Origin: Siniperca chuatsi
Taxonomy: Eukaryota; Chordata; Actinopteri; Centrarchiformes; Sinipercidae
NCBI RefSeq assembly: GCF_020085105.1
Contig: NC_058052.1
Span: 12,567,233-12,631,232 of the forward strand
Direction: 5' to 3'
DNA length: 64,000 bases
The position numbers and the translations under genes were made by a program. Under the pieces are notes generated by a model that was not told the origin of the DNA, did not search any database, and saw only the letters and a list, made by a program, of their open reading frames with translations. Shown in pieces: positions 1 to 12,275 of this stretch; within the stretch, counting starts at the first letter, position 1; each line of letters starts with the position of its first letter.

Positions 1-1055
1 TAGGGTTGAGGCTCTTGGAATAGTCCACGTGGCACACACCAAAGACTGGCTATATGGGTCTGGCACTGGTGGCTGGTTTCAAGCCCAGAGTACGTTCCAG
101 GGTGGTTCATACAGCCTTGCCAGAGGATGTCAATGTGTGACACAGTAAACCAGCATTTTCTGCTGAGGCGAGTGTTTAGCAACCAGCAGGCATTTTTAAA
201 GGATGAATAACCTCAAGTAAACTGGCTGCAATTAACTGAAAGAACATCAAGAAAAGTTTGCTTCCACCAATGTTTTTTAAAGAAAAAGTGTCACAAGGTG
301 AGTGGTTTGGATTGACGCCAATTCATTGATCATTGCTGAACGAGTTAAAGATCAGATAGTTTGGTGTTGATATGTATTCATCTTGGAGGTACGGATGTGG
401 AGCTCGACACCATATTGTCAGTTTTAACAGCACAGAGAGACACATAGAAAGCTGAGGGTGAATAGGGAAACCTCTCGTTCAAATACACGTTTAAAAGGAG
501 AACTGCTGTGTGTGTGATGTTCCCCTTCAGTCACAGTGGTGTGAAATACCAGCCTGTCCAATGCTGGGCTACTGTAACTATAGACAATATTCTACTCACT
601 GACTTTCTCTGCTCTATACCAACTCCACTTCCTCCTCACTCTTTCCTCTTTGCCCATCGTTCATATCATCTGCTAATGTGACTGTATGAAAATGTAATAC
701 TCTAATTGGCTGGACAGACACAAATGAGCAAAAAGGGGGGAAAGATAATCTCAGAACCTGAGGTATTTTAAGAAACACTCACACGAACATGTCTGAATCA
801 AATTAATGACTTTTAGAAAATATGAAAGCTCATGACAAAGGTCACAGCTGATAGACAGCCAAAAATATCCATCTAAAAGTTAATTTCATCTAGTCCAAAA
901 ATCTTATTTTTCATAGAACACAAAGACATCAGCCAGTTGCTGACAAAATTAATCAGTTTCCAGTGTAAATCAACTTCTTTTTTAAATACATTGTGTTGTT
1001 TGACATTATTTTCTTATATAAAAGTATTGATTTTAAAATGTTACAAATATACTGT
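1..1055. other. Intergenic, no gene recognised
   Basis: AT-rich DNA with no convincing ORF, splice pattern or structured repeat that I could recognise. Confidence 0.4.
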
Positions 1056-1059
1056 CTGT

Positions 1060-1468
1060 TAAAGGAATAGTTTAACATTTTAAGGAAATACACTCAAGAG
1101 TCAGATGAGAAGAGTGATACCCCTGTCATGTCTGTATGGTATGAAGCTACAGCCAACAGCCCAATAGCTTAGCTTAGCACAAAGACTGGTGTGCACAGCT
1201 GAAAGCAGCCAGCCTGGCTATGTCCAAAAGAAACAAAATATGCCTACCAGCACCTCTGAAGCTCATTAATTAACATGTTATATTGCATTTGTTTAATCCA
1301 TACTAAAACTTAAGTGCATAATTGACAATTTATGGACCTTTGTTAACCTGCTGCTGGCTGTAGCTTCATATTTATTGCATTACATGAAAGTTGTATCGAT
1401 CCTCTCATCTAACTCTCAGCAAGAAAACAAATAAGCATTCTTCCCAAAATGTTGAACTATTTCTTTAA
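1060..1468. mobile_element. TTAA-flanked palindromic MITE-like element
   Basis: The two ends are inverted copies: the left begins TTAAAGGAATAGTTTAACAT and the right, read backwards, begins TTAAAGAAATAGTTCAACAT. Further in, a tract with AGCTACAGCCAACAGCCCAA and AGCTTAGCTTAGCACAAAGA near 1147-1186 is partly mirrored near 1350-1370 (CTGGCTGTAGCTTCATA), so the element folds back on itself. It has no coding potential. I recognise the type as a very common teleost non-autonomous element. TTAA at both ends suggests piggyBac-type mobilisation, which is inference. Confidence 0.75.
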
Positions 1469-1469
1469 A

Positions 1470-3655
1470 AATATCTTGACATACTGGAAGAAAAAGCACA
1501 AAAAAACATTATATGACTGCACACATTGACATGTATGACAGTTCGGAAATATTAGAAAGATTTACGAGAGACAGATTAAAAAATTAATGGTCAAAAGTGA
1601 AGTAGCAGAGGCCGAGATATCATGACTCAAGTATCTCAAGTATCGTATATATAAAGTATAGGTCATGTCCCCAAAACACTGGGTTCAACAATTCCCATAA
1701 TGCAACTTAATAGCGTCTTTCGTTAGACCCTTCCCGCCTAGTAAATGCTCACATCTTTCAAACTCTATGCCCTCAGTTTGTAAAGCAGGCTTTCTGTACT
1801 GTAGAATTTGCAATCACCAGGGTTATTTTTTCAGACTTTAGAAAGGTCCCTCTAGAGTCATAGAATACATTATACAATGGTTGCACAGGCTGAATAATAC
1901 TATCTGTGACAAGTAAACTGAACTTGATATGAAAAATCAGTGGAGTGCCCCTTTTCATATCAGAAAATCCAACCTCAACCTGTGCTTAAACCCCAGCCAC
2001 CCAGTCTGGTGCATCAACAGAAACATATTTTTGATCGCAATAGTAGCTTTGACTCCTGGGAAGCATGCATTTTTTTATGCTTCCCGGAATCCAAGTGAAA
2101 TCAGCATTTAGCGTTCCCACTGGCTCCTTTAATGAGTGAACCTATGTTGTTGCTGAACAAAGCGACTAAGGGGCTGCCAAGGGCAAGTGTGCTAGGAAAG
2201 AAGTGGGTCTGTCATTTGAAATAAAGTAAGTCATTTATTTCAGGGCATGAGTTCCTCTAGTCATTGGGAAAATATCCATGGTCCTTCTCTCTGCCAACCT
2301 TGGGGGCGCACACTCATTGCTCCCAGAAAACAGAGGTGCCAGAAGTGTTGGGCTGCAAGCTGCAGCACAGGGGCTCCAAGCTGTCTGCATGAACCCAGCT
2401 CGTTGATATTACTCATGGGTTTGAGATGCTTCATTTCAGATGTTTCAATGACTGACATCAGAGAGTGGTACAGTCAAGAAGCAAGAACTAAGAAGAAATA
2501 GAGGGAATTTTCAAGTGGAAAAGAAGGAAAAGAGAAAGTTTTCCCATGCAGCAGTAATTATATGTTTGGACATTTGCTCAAATCCAGGCTGAAAAAAGCA
2601 CTCATCTTTAGGGATGTATATTCAAGAAAGTACATACAGTAGTATGCAAGTTTAAACCTCAAAAACATTCAGGGTGTCAGAGTGAGGCTTGTTTCCACTT
2701 AGGTCTTGATGGCACCGGTGTGAAACTGGGAACAGCTGCATTGGGTCTCATTAAATCAGGTTGTGAAGTCTTGGCCTGGCAATAACCTTGCACAAAACAA
2801 AGCCAGACAGTGCAGATAGCTGCAGGCCCTCTAAAGTCTGATTTATCTGACTTACAAAAATAAACTCAGATCAAATACAGCCCTCATATCTTTTGGAAAG
2901 TAGGGACAATCAAGATATCCCTTACTTCCCTTTGCTTTGAAATAAATCACCTATCTTTTCTTTTTAATGGTATTATCCAAGAATGCAAACATCCATGAAA
3001 TTGTTTAATATTTTCAAATTTGTGTTGGCTGTGCATTGTGGTATTGGAGCCAAATCAACACAACAAGAGGTCCTGTGTCACCAAAGAAGGTTTATTCTTG
3101 GGCTGGATGACTATTTTATAATAATTTTATCTTCTTAAAATAACCTGATAGGTGTTCAAATCCTCATTTGTTTGAGGAAATCTGGTGAGTCAGTCTGAAA
3201 CAGTGCTGTTGAAGTGTCCTTGAGCAAGTCAGCTGTCTGGGTCACATAAAGGTCAAAAAGAAACAGAACCATTCTGAAATGAGAAATTATTCACCAGCAT
3301 GCTGCAAATACAAAGATCACTCAATTTGCTGAATGTACAGCTAAACACTACATCTGAACGAGAGTTGAAATGCAAGAGGTTGTGACAGACGCATAAGTTC
3401 CAGCTGGAAACCAGACATGTACTCTGCCACGCTCGGTGCTGCAGTGTGTGCTGTCCACAAGAGGCATGTGGAGGAGTGTCAAAGCTTTTGGCACACATAA
3501 TCACTTTTACAGAGTCCAGACATCACGTTACACTCCACCTGCACCTGAAATAACAGTGAAGCCAAATCTGCATGTCGCTGAATTGTCACAAGGCTGTGCC
3601 TGTTTGCTGACTGAAGTTGTACACCAACAAAAGTGATCAGTCACTGGTGATCAGT
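1470..3655. other. Intergenic, no gene recognised
   Basis: Only short chance ORFs (84 aa or less) with no recognisable domain. A small hairpin (GGGAAGCAT at 2058-2066, ATGCTTCCC at 2077-2085) is the only structure noticed. Confidence 0.4.
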
Positions 3656-3659
3656 GAAT

Positions 3660-4560
3660 TTAACCGGTAGCACTTTACTTAGCTATTTAGCATTTATAAT
3701 CAGCATATAAACATGTAATAAACAGTTTATAACAAACTATAATGTAGTTGTAAGCACATATAATGACACGTTCAAGTGTTTGTGTGTTTGTCGACAATCA
3801 TACTTTTTCCTATCAAGCATTGTAGCTGGTGTATAAACAGTTAATAAATGCTTGATAGCACATTTTAACATAACTGTAATCATATTTAATGACATATGAT
3901 TACAAACATGAACAAATCCTTACAGTATGTTATAAAGCATTCATTAACATGTACACATCAATCACAGGTGGGTTTAATATGGTTTATAAATGTTCTTAAA
4001 TCTTGATGTTGGAAATAATAGTTTACCAAAACAAAAAACAAAAACTTAAGGTCCACTTACTAGATTTCTTCCAGACCTTTCAGCTGCATGTGAGTGGATA
4101 GCATTTGCTCTGTTGTATTTATAATATAAGTATTTATATATAAAATATAACAAAATATATTTATACATAGATAAATACTTCATGTTTCATACTGAAGTTT
4201 TATATGACTACAACTTTTATTGTCAATCATTCACTATGTGTTCATACACCAGGTACAGATGCTTCATATGATGAGTTAATAACACTTTTTATTACTTTTT
4301 TTACTAACATATACAAACAAAATCCAATGTAAACACAATCATCCATATCTAATGCAGACAACAAATCAAATATTTCAAAAACAACAAAATAAGACCAAGA
4401 AAAGGGTGCATCTAAGTGACTCAAACAAAAGAATGACCATATAACATTATACTTATTATTATAACCACTTATTATGTTGTTGAACAGGCAGTCATGCATT
4501 ACAAATAAATACATAAATACATTAATAACACTTAAAATGCCTTTATTTCTGCTTACAACT
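3660..4560. repeat. AT-rich interspersed repeat (GGTAGCACTTT type)
   Basis: Starts near GGTAGCACTTTACTT at 3666 and runs through repetitive AT-rich text with recurring phrases such as TTTATAA, TTAATAAATGC and TAACATGTA. A stretch at 23510-23970 ends with the reverse complement of the same opening (AAGTGCTACC) and has similar text, so the two look like members of one family in opposite orientation. The family name is not recognised and the boundaries are approximate. Confidence 0.35.
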
Positions 4561-4564
4561 ACAA

Positions 4565-6160
4565 GTTCTATTCAGTATATGGAGGCATATGTACACTATG
4601 TTAGTGTCAGTGCAGCAGAGGTCTTGTAGGAAGGCCTGATGGATCGACACAACAGGAGCCTAAGGCAGTGCCGTGTCTGCTCTTTATGAGCAGGACTACA
4701 ATGCTACAAGCTCCCCTCCCTTTTTCACCAGTGGAAACAAGTGATCACACCATATCCTTTTACATCTCTGATGGGTTTTTCAGCCATGTTGCACTCTGCT
4801 GTAATGGAACATCCACTCATGAAAATACACATGGCAAGCTGTTTGAAGATATCAACCAGTCACTCTTCTCTTTTCCTTTTTTTTTTTGTCATTTTTCCAT
4901 TACGGAACTGCTGGAAAATCTGTCAGAGTTTTCCACTCTTCATGCCAAAGTAGTTTATTTAAATAACATTTAAAAATAAAAATGTGTTTCTTACACATTT
5001 CATAGTTTTCTTTACCTAACAATTAATCTTTAAACTGGTGTTTTTTTGTACTTTGATTTCAACTTACAATAGAAAGACAAAAGTATATATTTACCGTACA
5101 TGATAGCTTTGTAATATTATTTTGAAAGAAAGTTTTTTGTTTATAACATATGATTGAATTTCAATGATACCTTTGAGGAGATGAGGCAATATTGCTATAA
5201 AAATGATGTGTGGGAGGACAGGGCAGCTGCTCCTGCATAAATTCTCATTTCGTTGTAAGTGGCTTTAATCTTGAAATGTATAAAAATGTCTGGAAACTTC
5301 AAATCAGTTTACCCTTCAAGTGATAAGAATGTAGACAGCAGTTAGCAGCATTTTCCATGTGTCCTCAATACACTCAATACCCAACACTTCAGCTCACTGT
5401 GTGTTGATTGATTGAAGCTGACTTATCTCAAAAATGAGAAAATGAGAAATTGTAGCGGCTTTCAACATAAATAATTCATCTTAAAGAATATGTGGTGAAG
5501 TCTTTGACTGCACTTGCCGCTGTGCCAGCATGCACCGCCACAACTAATGACATAGCTGGATAGTCTGGCTGGTTGGAAAGTCAAGTCAAGTTTTTTATGT
5601 TAACAGCTCTTCCGACTCCCGTGAGAGGGTTGTTGGCTGTGCACATGTTCAGAAGCACAGCTGTTGGCATTGTCTAAAACAAAGCAATATCAGAATGTGT
5701 GTGATGAAAATCTTTCTAGACAATCCTTTCTCTACCAAACAGTTGGAATAGTCGTCAAGCTGTTTGGAAAAAGCTTGATGGTGTTTTTCTGCTTGTTGGA
5801 GCAGTAAAAAAGGCTGATAACTTTAGTAATTTGTCAAAATGCTGACACAGAACTGTATCTGGTGTATAGTGCTTGCAAGGAGGTAGTTACAGAATCTTAT
5901 TTTTGGTTGAACCTTCACCTCAAACTAATCATCTTATGGATTTGAAGGGCTAACACAAAAGCACAGTGAAGTACATCAAATGTATTTAAATACTATTATC
6001 ATTACTTTTTATTAGTATGCCACTTTTGACCTGGTTGGTTTTAATGTGTAATATAAATGTAACTGCAACTGCAATGTGGTGCAGTTTTATTTAATTTTTT
6101 CTTGGCTAACTCTGGAACATTTGCATTCTAATACTGATTAATGTGCACTGACACTGATAA
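4565..6160. other. Intergenic, no gene recognised
   Basis: AT-rich DNA. The longest ORF (4668-4973, 101 aa) is low-complexity and matches no family I know. Confidence 0.4.
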
Positions 6161-6171
6161 ATAATACCAGA

Positions 6172-6880
6172 TAGTAGAAAAGGTTTCAGTTGTAGTCATC
6201 TGGACACTGTTTTCAGAATCAAGACGTTTCGGCTCCCATTCGTAACGGTATGCAAAGAACGATACATAGGTGAGACTAAACAGCCACTTCACAAAAGACT
6301 TTATCAGCACAGACGACACGCTAACTCGGGATTGCAGAGCGCCGTGCATTTGCATTTAAAAGCTACAACCCACACATTTGAAGACAGTGAGGTGAAGATT
6401 CTAAGTAGAGAGAAGAGTTGGTTTATAAGAGGAGTCAAAGAAGCCATTTTTGTGAAAAAAGAAAACCCCTCTTTAAACAGAAATGGTGGTCTGAGATTCA
6501 ACTTGCCAACCATTTACCACAGTGTATTAACACCATGGTCAAGCCAATCATAATCAGGTACTTAACAGTGATGAGGGAGGTGCAGCCAGAAAACAATAGG
6601 CCTGATAACTGGGCCATCATGGAAACAAAAGAAGGTCAGTTTCAGGTGAAACTAGGCAGGGTAAACAGCACACATTCAGGAAGACTCCTCCCTGAGGGCA
6701 GGGCTTAAGCAACACAGCTTAAATTTCTGAGTTCTCAGACCATTTTCACAATTGAGAATGACTTCCGGATGGGAGCCGAAACGTCTTGATTCTGAAAACA
6801 GTGTCCAGATGACTACAACTGAAACCTTTTCTATGATGGAACACTCCTGGACGAATGAGGGACTACACCGTCTTGTTTTG
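6172..6880 (+). mobile_element. Penelope-like retroelement fragment with inverted termini
   Basis: A 5'-truncated Penelope-like element keeping only the C-terminal endonuclease part and the 3' tail. A segment of about 65 bp at 6175-6239 recurs as its exact reverse complement at 6769-6834, so the fragment is bracketed by inverted copies of its own terminus. The 9-mer AATACCAGA lies at 6163-6171 and again at 6881-6889, a candidate target-site duplication. The same terminal sequence occurs in a second short copy at 58290-58418. Penelope-like elements are known for inverted or partly tandem termini. Confidence 0.75.
6248..6553 (+). pseudogene. GIY-YIG endonuclease remnant of Penelope-like element
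   Basis: An open frame of about 101 codons ending at TAA 6551-6553. It contains YIGETKQPLHKRLYQHRR at roughly codons 6-23 (the YIG half of the GIY-YIG signature with the downstream arginine), then HTFEDSEVKIL, a tryptophan-containing segment and KKENPSLNRNGG, the usual order at the C-terminus of Penelope-like ORFs. The GIY half and the whole reverse transcriptase are missing; the frame enters directly from the inverted terminal segment. No start codon precedes the motif, so it is a remnant and not an expressed gene. Confidence 0.75.
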
Positions 6881-7014
6881 AATACCAGAAAAAATAGAAA
6901 TATTTATAATTTCATGATTTCCAATTATATTCCAGTGACTTAAAAAATTGAAAATAACTCCTCAAATATCAATAAACTGTCTGCACATGTGTATTTACCA
7001 TCATCTCCCTTCCA

Positions 7015-7858
7015 GCAGGCTAGATTATTGTAAGTAACAGTGTCTTCACAGGTCTCAGTAAAAAATCAATCAGACAGCTGCAGCTCGTCCAGAATGCTGC
7101 TGCCGGAGTCCTCACTACCACCTAGAAAGTGGAGCATATTACACCTGTCGTTAAATCACTGCACTGGCTTCCTGTGTGTCAAAGGATAGATTTTAAAATC
7201 ATAATACTTGTTTACGAAGCGCTAAATGGTCTCGGGCCTAAATACATCTCTGATTTACTTGTACATTACGAAACATCCAGACCACTCAGGTCATCCGGGA
7301 CAGTAGTGTTCCCAGGATCAAAACCCAGCAAGGTGAAGCAGTTTTTAGTTTCTATGCTCCCCACCTGTGGAACAAGCTTTCTGAATCCTTGAGGTTTGCC
7401 GAAACCATCAGCTCATTTAAATCAGGGCTTAAAACATTATTGTTTACTGTGGCTTACTAATAACTCAGACACATTTTCATTTTAGTCTGTAACTATTTAC
7501 TTGCTTTTGTTTTATTGACTTTTGAATGTGATTTCTTTTTAATCCTTAACTATGTTTTTTGCTTGTTTTCTCCTTTTGTTTTATTGTCTTTTAAACATAA
7601 TTTTAATGTTTGTTTTAATGTTTTCATTATTGTTTTTATTCTGTGTGCTTTTTATTGTTTGTTTCATTGTTTTTTTATATTGTGTGTTTTTTTCTGTTTG
7701 CTTTTATTGTTTTTATTCTATATGCTCCTGCTTGCTTGCTTTTGTTGGTTTTAGAATTAGTTTTTTGTGCTTTTGCCTGTGTTATTTGTAAAGCACTTTG
7801 GGTTGCTTTTGGGTATGAAGTGTAAATGTAATAAATAAATTTGCCTTGCCTTGCCTTC
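7015..7858 (+). mobile_element. L2-type LINE, 3' end only
   Basis: The 3' end of a non-LTR retrotransposon: the reverse transcriptase C-terminal region followed by a T-rich 3' UTR and a short tandem tail. SRLDYCK is readable at 7017-7037. After a frame change comes QLQLVQNAAAGVL, then HITPVVKSLHWLPV, RIDFKIIILVYEALNGLGP and SRPLRSSG, the standard order in fish L2/CR1-group elements. An in-frame stop and frame changes show it is dead. The tail near 7836-7857 has TTGCC-type units after AATAAATAAA. The hydrophobic ORFs at 7515-7825 are the T-rich 3' UTR. Confidence 0.8.
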
Positions 7859-7861
7859 TAC

Positions 7862-9340
7862 AAAAAAACAGTGGGGTATTCAGATCCTTTACTTAAAGCG
7901 TCTATAATCAATATTTTTATAATAATCGAATGACTATCTGAAAACAATGTGACAATGTGAAAGGGGTCACTCGTAGTGATGAACCAGTGAATTATCACCA
8001 GAATCTGCATCTTCTCTCGGCTTTACAGAGCTGTATAATGAGTTTCAGCTCATTGTTTTGGTTTTCTAGCCCAAAACTTTACTGTTTTGGTTCACTCTCA
8101 CTGCTCTCATAACATCGTTTTGGGCAGCAGGCAGCTGTTTTCAGCGAAAAAGCTCTAAAATCTACCTGCTCAACACCAAGGTATAGGAATGCCAGAAGTG
8201 GCACAGTTGAGATGTGGTCCTGCTCCTGAAACTCTGCTAGATAGTTCCAATTGGTTTAAGTAAAAATAACAACACCACAATGTTAAAAATACCTAATTCA
8301 TTTGCATTCAAAATTGTACTTGATTAAAAGTACAGACATATTATTAGCAAAATGTATTTGCATTAATAGTTGGGGTTTTTTTTGGCCACTGGGGGCAACA
8401 CAACAAGCTGTAAACACAATATTGACACATTGTTACCTTAATGAGAAACTTAACACCAGGTTGAAAAGTGTTTGCTGCCCTCTCTGGTTGAAAGTTTCAA
8501 GCCTGGTTGTCCTCTGACCATGGCCAGCATCACTGATGAGTGTAGTTGGGTGTGGTCAGACTGAACAGTGATGTCACGTGGTCCTGGAGTTAACCTGTAC
8601 ATCACCGCAGCAAGGTGAGAAGTTAAAGATTTTCAGGTGGTGTTAAGTTACTGTTTAAAAAGTTGTTACAGGTAACATGTTAGCAAACAGTTTCCTATTT
8701 AGCAGATGATGAGAGCGGTGAGAATAACCCAAAACAGTAAAGTTGTAGTAGTAGTACAACTACTACTACAACTTTACTGTTTTGGTTCATTCTCACCGCT
8801 AAACCAAGACCATGAGCTGAAAGACGCTAAAATGCTCTGCAGAGATGAGGGTAACTGCAGAGTTGGTGATAATTCTCTGTGGGTTCGACACTACGAGTGA
8901 CCCCTCTCACAGTATGTGTAGTCATTTCCTCCATTGTTAAAATAAAAATGCTGATTAGAACAGCTTTAAAGTATCAAAAGTAAAAATTAAAATATTCTAT
9001 AATTATTCTGATGCATTAATGTATAAGAAATGTAATGTTTCATTTGGACACTATGTAAACTATTTAACACACTTTTGGGTTATTTAAACTATAAAAATGT
9101 ATTTTTAATATTGATAAGATGATCATGTGTTTTGTATGTAAAATTTTCATCTGCAAAGTAACTTGTAACTGTAGCTCTTAAATACATGGAGTGGACTAAA
9201 AAGTACAATATCTGCCTCTGAAATGCAGTGGAGTAAAAGTATAAAGTAGCATAAAATGGAAATACTCAAATAAAGTTCAACTACCTCAAAATTGTACAAT
9301 ATGTGAGTAAATGTAGTTACATTCCACCATTGGTCATTTT
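7862..9340. repeat. Interspersed repeat with a nested foldback segment
   Basis: The outer parts (7862-7920 and about 8930-9340) carry the 'AGTGGAGTAAAAGTATAAAG ... ACTCAAATAAAG ... TACATTCCACCA' text typical of an abundant teleost non-autonomous repeat, also present at 22390-23073. Between them, 7960-8160 and 8700-8910 are imperfect inverted copies: GGGGTCACTCGTAGTG at 7966 faces CACTACGAGTGACCCC at 8889. That suggests a foldback element of about 950 bp nested in the outer repeat. No coding capacity was recognised. Confidence 0.55.
8713..8798. repeat. Long near-perfect DNA hairpin
   Basis: Arms of at least 24 bp match exactly (AAAACAGTAAAGTTGTAGTA... against its reverse complement) around a TACAA loop. 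With a few mismatches the pairing extends to AGCGGTGAGAAT at 8715 and ATTCTCACCGCT at 8787. It is the centre of the foldback segment inside the nested repeat. Confidence 0.8.
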
Positions 9341-9344
9341 CACA

Positions 9345-11880
9345 AAAGTTGTGCTTTACAGCTCTCTTGCCACTGAGTGTAACTGGGGCAAACTAGTTCA
9401 AAGTAATGTGAATTTCCAGACTGGAAAATACAGAAACATCCCTTAAATCATTTAACAGTCACATACAGTATCTTCAATACAATCATTTCTGTCTGGGTTG
9501 GCTTAGAGTGTATATTTTCTGTAAAATACTGTATCTTTGCTAAATATTGTTCACTTTAACAAGGAGAAACCTCTCCTGCTTATTCACTGCCTTTTGTACT
9601 GCTGCAACTACCACATTCTGCACAGAGACAATGAAACATTAGAAATATCATGCTATTCCCATTTGGATACATTACACTAACAGCGCAAACTGTTGCTCTC
9701 ACACATGTGCTGTGACCAACATCCGGAGTTCTGCATATGTGACCCGAGCATTCAAATCCCAATTCAGACATCTGTCAGAGGAGGCAGGAGTAAAAGTTGG
9801 AAAAAAGGACATGTAATTCCATAACCATGCAGTATTTTAATCTTCTTCACCTTGGTGATGGCATCACATCAAATAGCTTCACTCAGGCCAGTACTTTTTG
9901 GCACTTGAGTCAGGCCTCATGCGTGGCCCCAGAGCGCAGCAGAGCAGGTGTCTCCAGAAAACCTCCCAATGTTTCACTGACAATCGGATGTGTCGGTAGG
10001 GCCAGCAGTTACTTTGTCTGATGGACGAGGCTGCAGAGCCGAGTGCTGGGAGAAACAGACACTGCATACATCAGGATCTCATTACTGGCTTACTGCATAT
10101 ATACACTGTGTCATATAAAGTTTAGACCCCAAGCTATGTTGTCACTTTTTCTGATTTGTACTTTTTTCCTATATGTCCAAGAGCCTAATGCATGCACTGA
10201 GGAAAAATCTGAGCACATTATCTCCTTTCATGACACTCCAACATGCAGTCATCCAGAATAACTTCATCAGATTTAGCGCCTTATTTACTAAAGCCTGCAC
10301 AAAACCTAAATGAATGCAGCTTTTTCCAGGTCAGAGTTCTTCCTGATTTATTCAGACCATTTGCACAAATGTAGTCAGTCATAGTTTTCCAGTTAGAATA
10401 CCAACTAATGCTGCTGACTGTGCTGTCTGGTCAAATCAATTGCATCAGACTTGTAGTGCAGCTGCATGGCTATTTTCTTTTCCTCACACTTTCACAGCAG
10501 TTTCTACTATCATCTGCATATCTGTTACTGAGCCACACATTGTACTATAATAAATAAATTCACTGCATTATGAGGAATATGCACATAGGCCTTCTCACAG
10601 TGAGGCCCAAAACCTCTGAGGGAAAGTTGAGAAACATCCACCGACCTATTACCTTGAAGAGTGATGCACAGGGGTTGAATGAGTGTTAATTTGTTTCAGG
10701 TAAAAGGAGTGAAAACCAGTCACAGTCTATTGACATAAATCACAGCTATGCAGTGATTTCACTTAATCCTCTGTGCATTCTTTATACAGCATGCTCATCC
10801 AAATCACCCCTGTGTTGCTGAGCCAAAAATATACTTCTTCCTGGCTGAAAGCTGCTGGCTTTGGCCCGCTGCATCAACCTGATTCAGTCTTGACTGAAAA
10901 ATGTAGATGATTTTTACAAGAGTAACTAACTCATTTCAATAAATAAATAATGGAACAAGCATCAGTTATTAAATATTTGTTCTGCATGCCTAAAAGGGTG
11001 ACAACAGAGAGAGTTTCTAGATTAAAACGGATGTTTTGGTGCTGAGTTGGCCAGTTTTCCCACATGTCAAAGAGGCATGTAATCCAGCTTCAGCTGGTCT
11101 TTAGTTGATCTAGCAAGAAAGCTTTTTAAAATTATTTTTATAGCCTCTCTGCCTTATTTAACAGAGGACAATAAATAAGAGTAGGGGGATGTCATGCAAC
11201 AAATGTCAAACGCTGCACTCAAACTGATGACATTACTCTTATATTGTATCCAACTGCCTGCTGTACCAAAGGAGGGCCCTAGAAGGGCAACTTTAACAGT
11301 AACACATAACTCATTTAATTAAAGCTGACATTTTTTGGAACAGGGTAATTTCTTGTGGTGAGGTGCCCCCCAACACATCTATAAATTCAGTAACCTCATA
11401 TCAACTGCACTTTTCCACAAAAATCAGTCAGTGAAATGTGAATGAGACACTCTCCTTCCTGGCTACCCACTTTGGGTAGGAGGCACGCTAATGGTTAGTC
11501 TTTTCAGTTTAACAACCAATTTCAAGACATATGTTTTATGTTTTTTATGTTTTCTATTTAACAGTCGTTCTCGTGTACTTGCCTCTTTGGCTATGTCTTA
11601 CAGTTTTTTGAGTACACCTATAAGACAGTCAGATGGTTATTTTTACTTTCATGCATCTATTAGCTTTTTTTAATTGAGGCTACCAAACTGTTCAAGATTG
11701 TGCAATAACATGTCTCCTTAAAAACAAAGGTTTGAGACATGTAGTTCAACTCCCACTCCACTCAAAAATATGTGCTTATTTTCACTTCACTTAATGTTTA
11801 ACTTTCACTGTGCAGAGTTTGACACTAGAAGGCTGTTTTCACATTCATCTACTGAAGGAGGAAAGTTTCTTTTTCCTCAC
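9345..11880. other. Intergenic, no gene recognised
   Basis: No ORF above 75 aa and no exon-like match to a family I know. Confidence 0.4.
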
Positions 11881-11881
11881 C

Positions 11882-12274
11882 TTAAAGGCACAGTTCACCC
11901 CAAAATAAAAAATACATATTTTTCCTCTTACCTTTAGTGCTATTTATCCATCTAGATTGTTTTGGTGTGAGTTGCCAAGTTTTTGAGATGTCAGCTGTAG
12001 AGATGTCTGCCTTTTATGAATATAATGGGACTATACATATATACTGTGGTGCTCAAAGTGCCACAAAAAATACATTTGAAAAACTCAACAGCAATGTCTC
12101 CAGAAATCATAATTCACAGACCTTGTTGTGAGCAGTTTTCATGTAGAAACTATCGTTAGAAAGAAAATAGTTTTTTTGGTGCTTTGAGCACCAGTGGCAT
12201 ACAGTCCCATCATATTCAAAAAAAGCAGACATCTTAATGGCCGTTATCTATATTTTGGGGTGAACTGTCCCTTT
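11882..12274. mobile_element. TTAA-flanked MITE-like element, second family
   Basis: The ends are inverted copies, TTAAAGGCACAGTTCACCCC on the left and, read backwards, TTAAAGGGACAGTTCACCCC on the right, with TTAA at each outer edge. The interior also folds back: GTGGTGCTCAAAGTGCCAC near 12048 is partly mirrored by GGTGCTTTGAGCACCAGTGG near 12178. Non-coding. A common teleost repeat type; the piggyBac link is inferred from TTAA. Confidence 0.78.
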
Positions 12275-12275
12275 A

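Noticed and set aside
2058..2085. Short hairpin GGGAAGCAT / ATGCTTCCC
   Set aside because: A 9-bp stem with a T-rich loop is expected by chance in DNA of this length, and no repeat borders surround it.
7515..7825. Overlapping hydrophobic ORFs that look like membrane proteins
   Set aside because: They are translations of the T-rich 3' UTR of an L2 LINE; phenylalanine, leucine and cysteine dominate in every frame.
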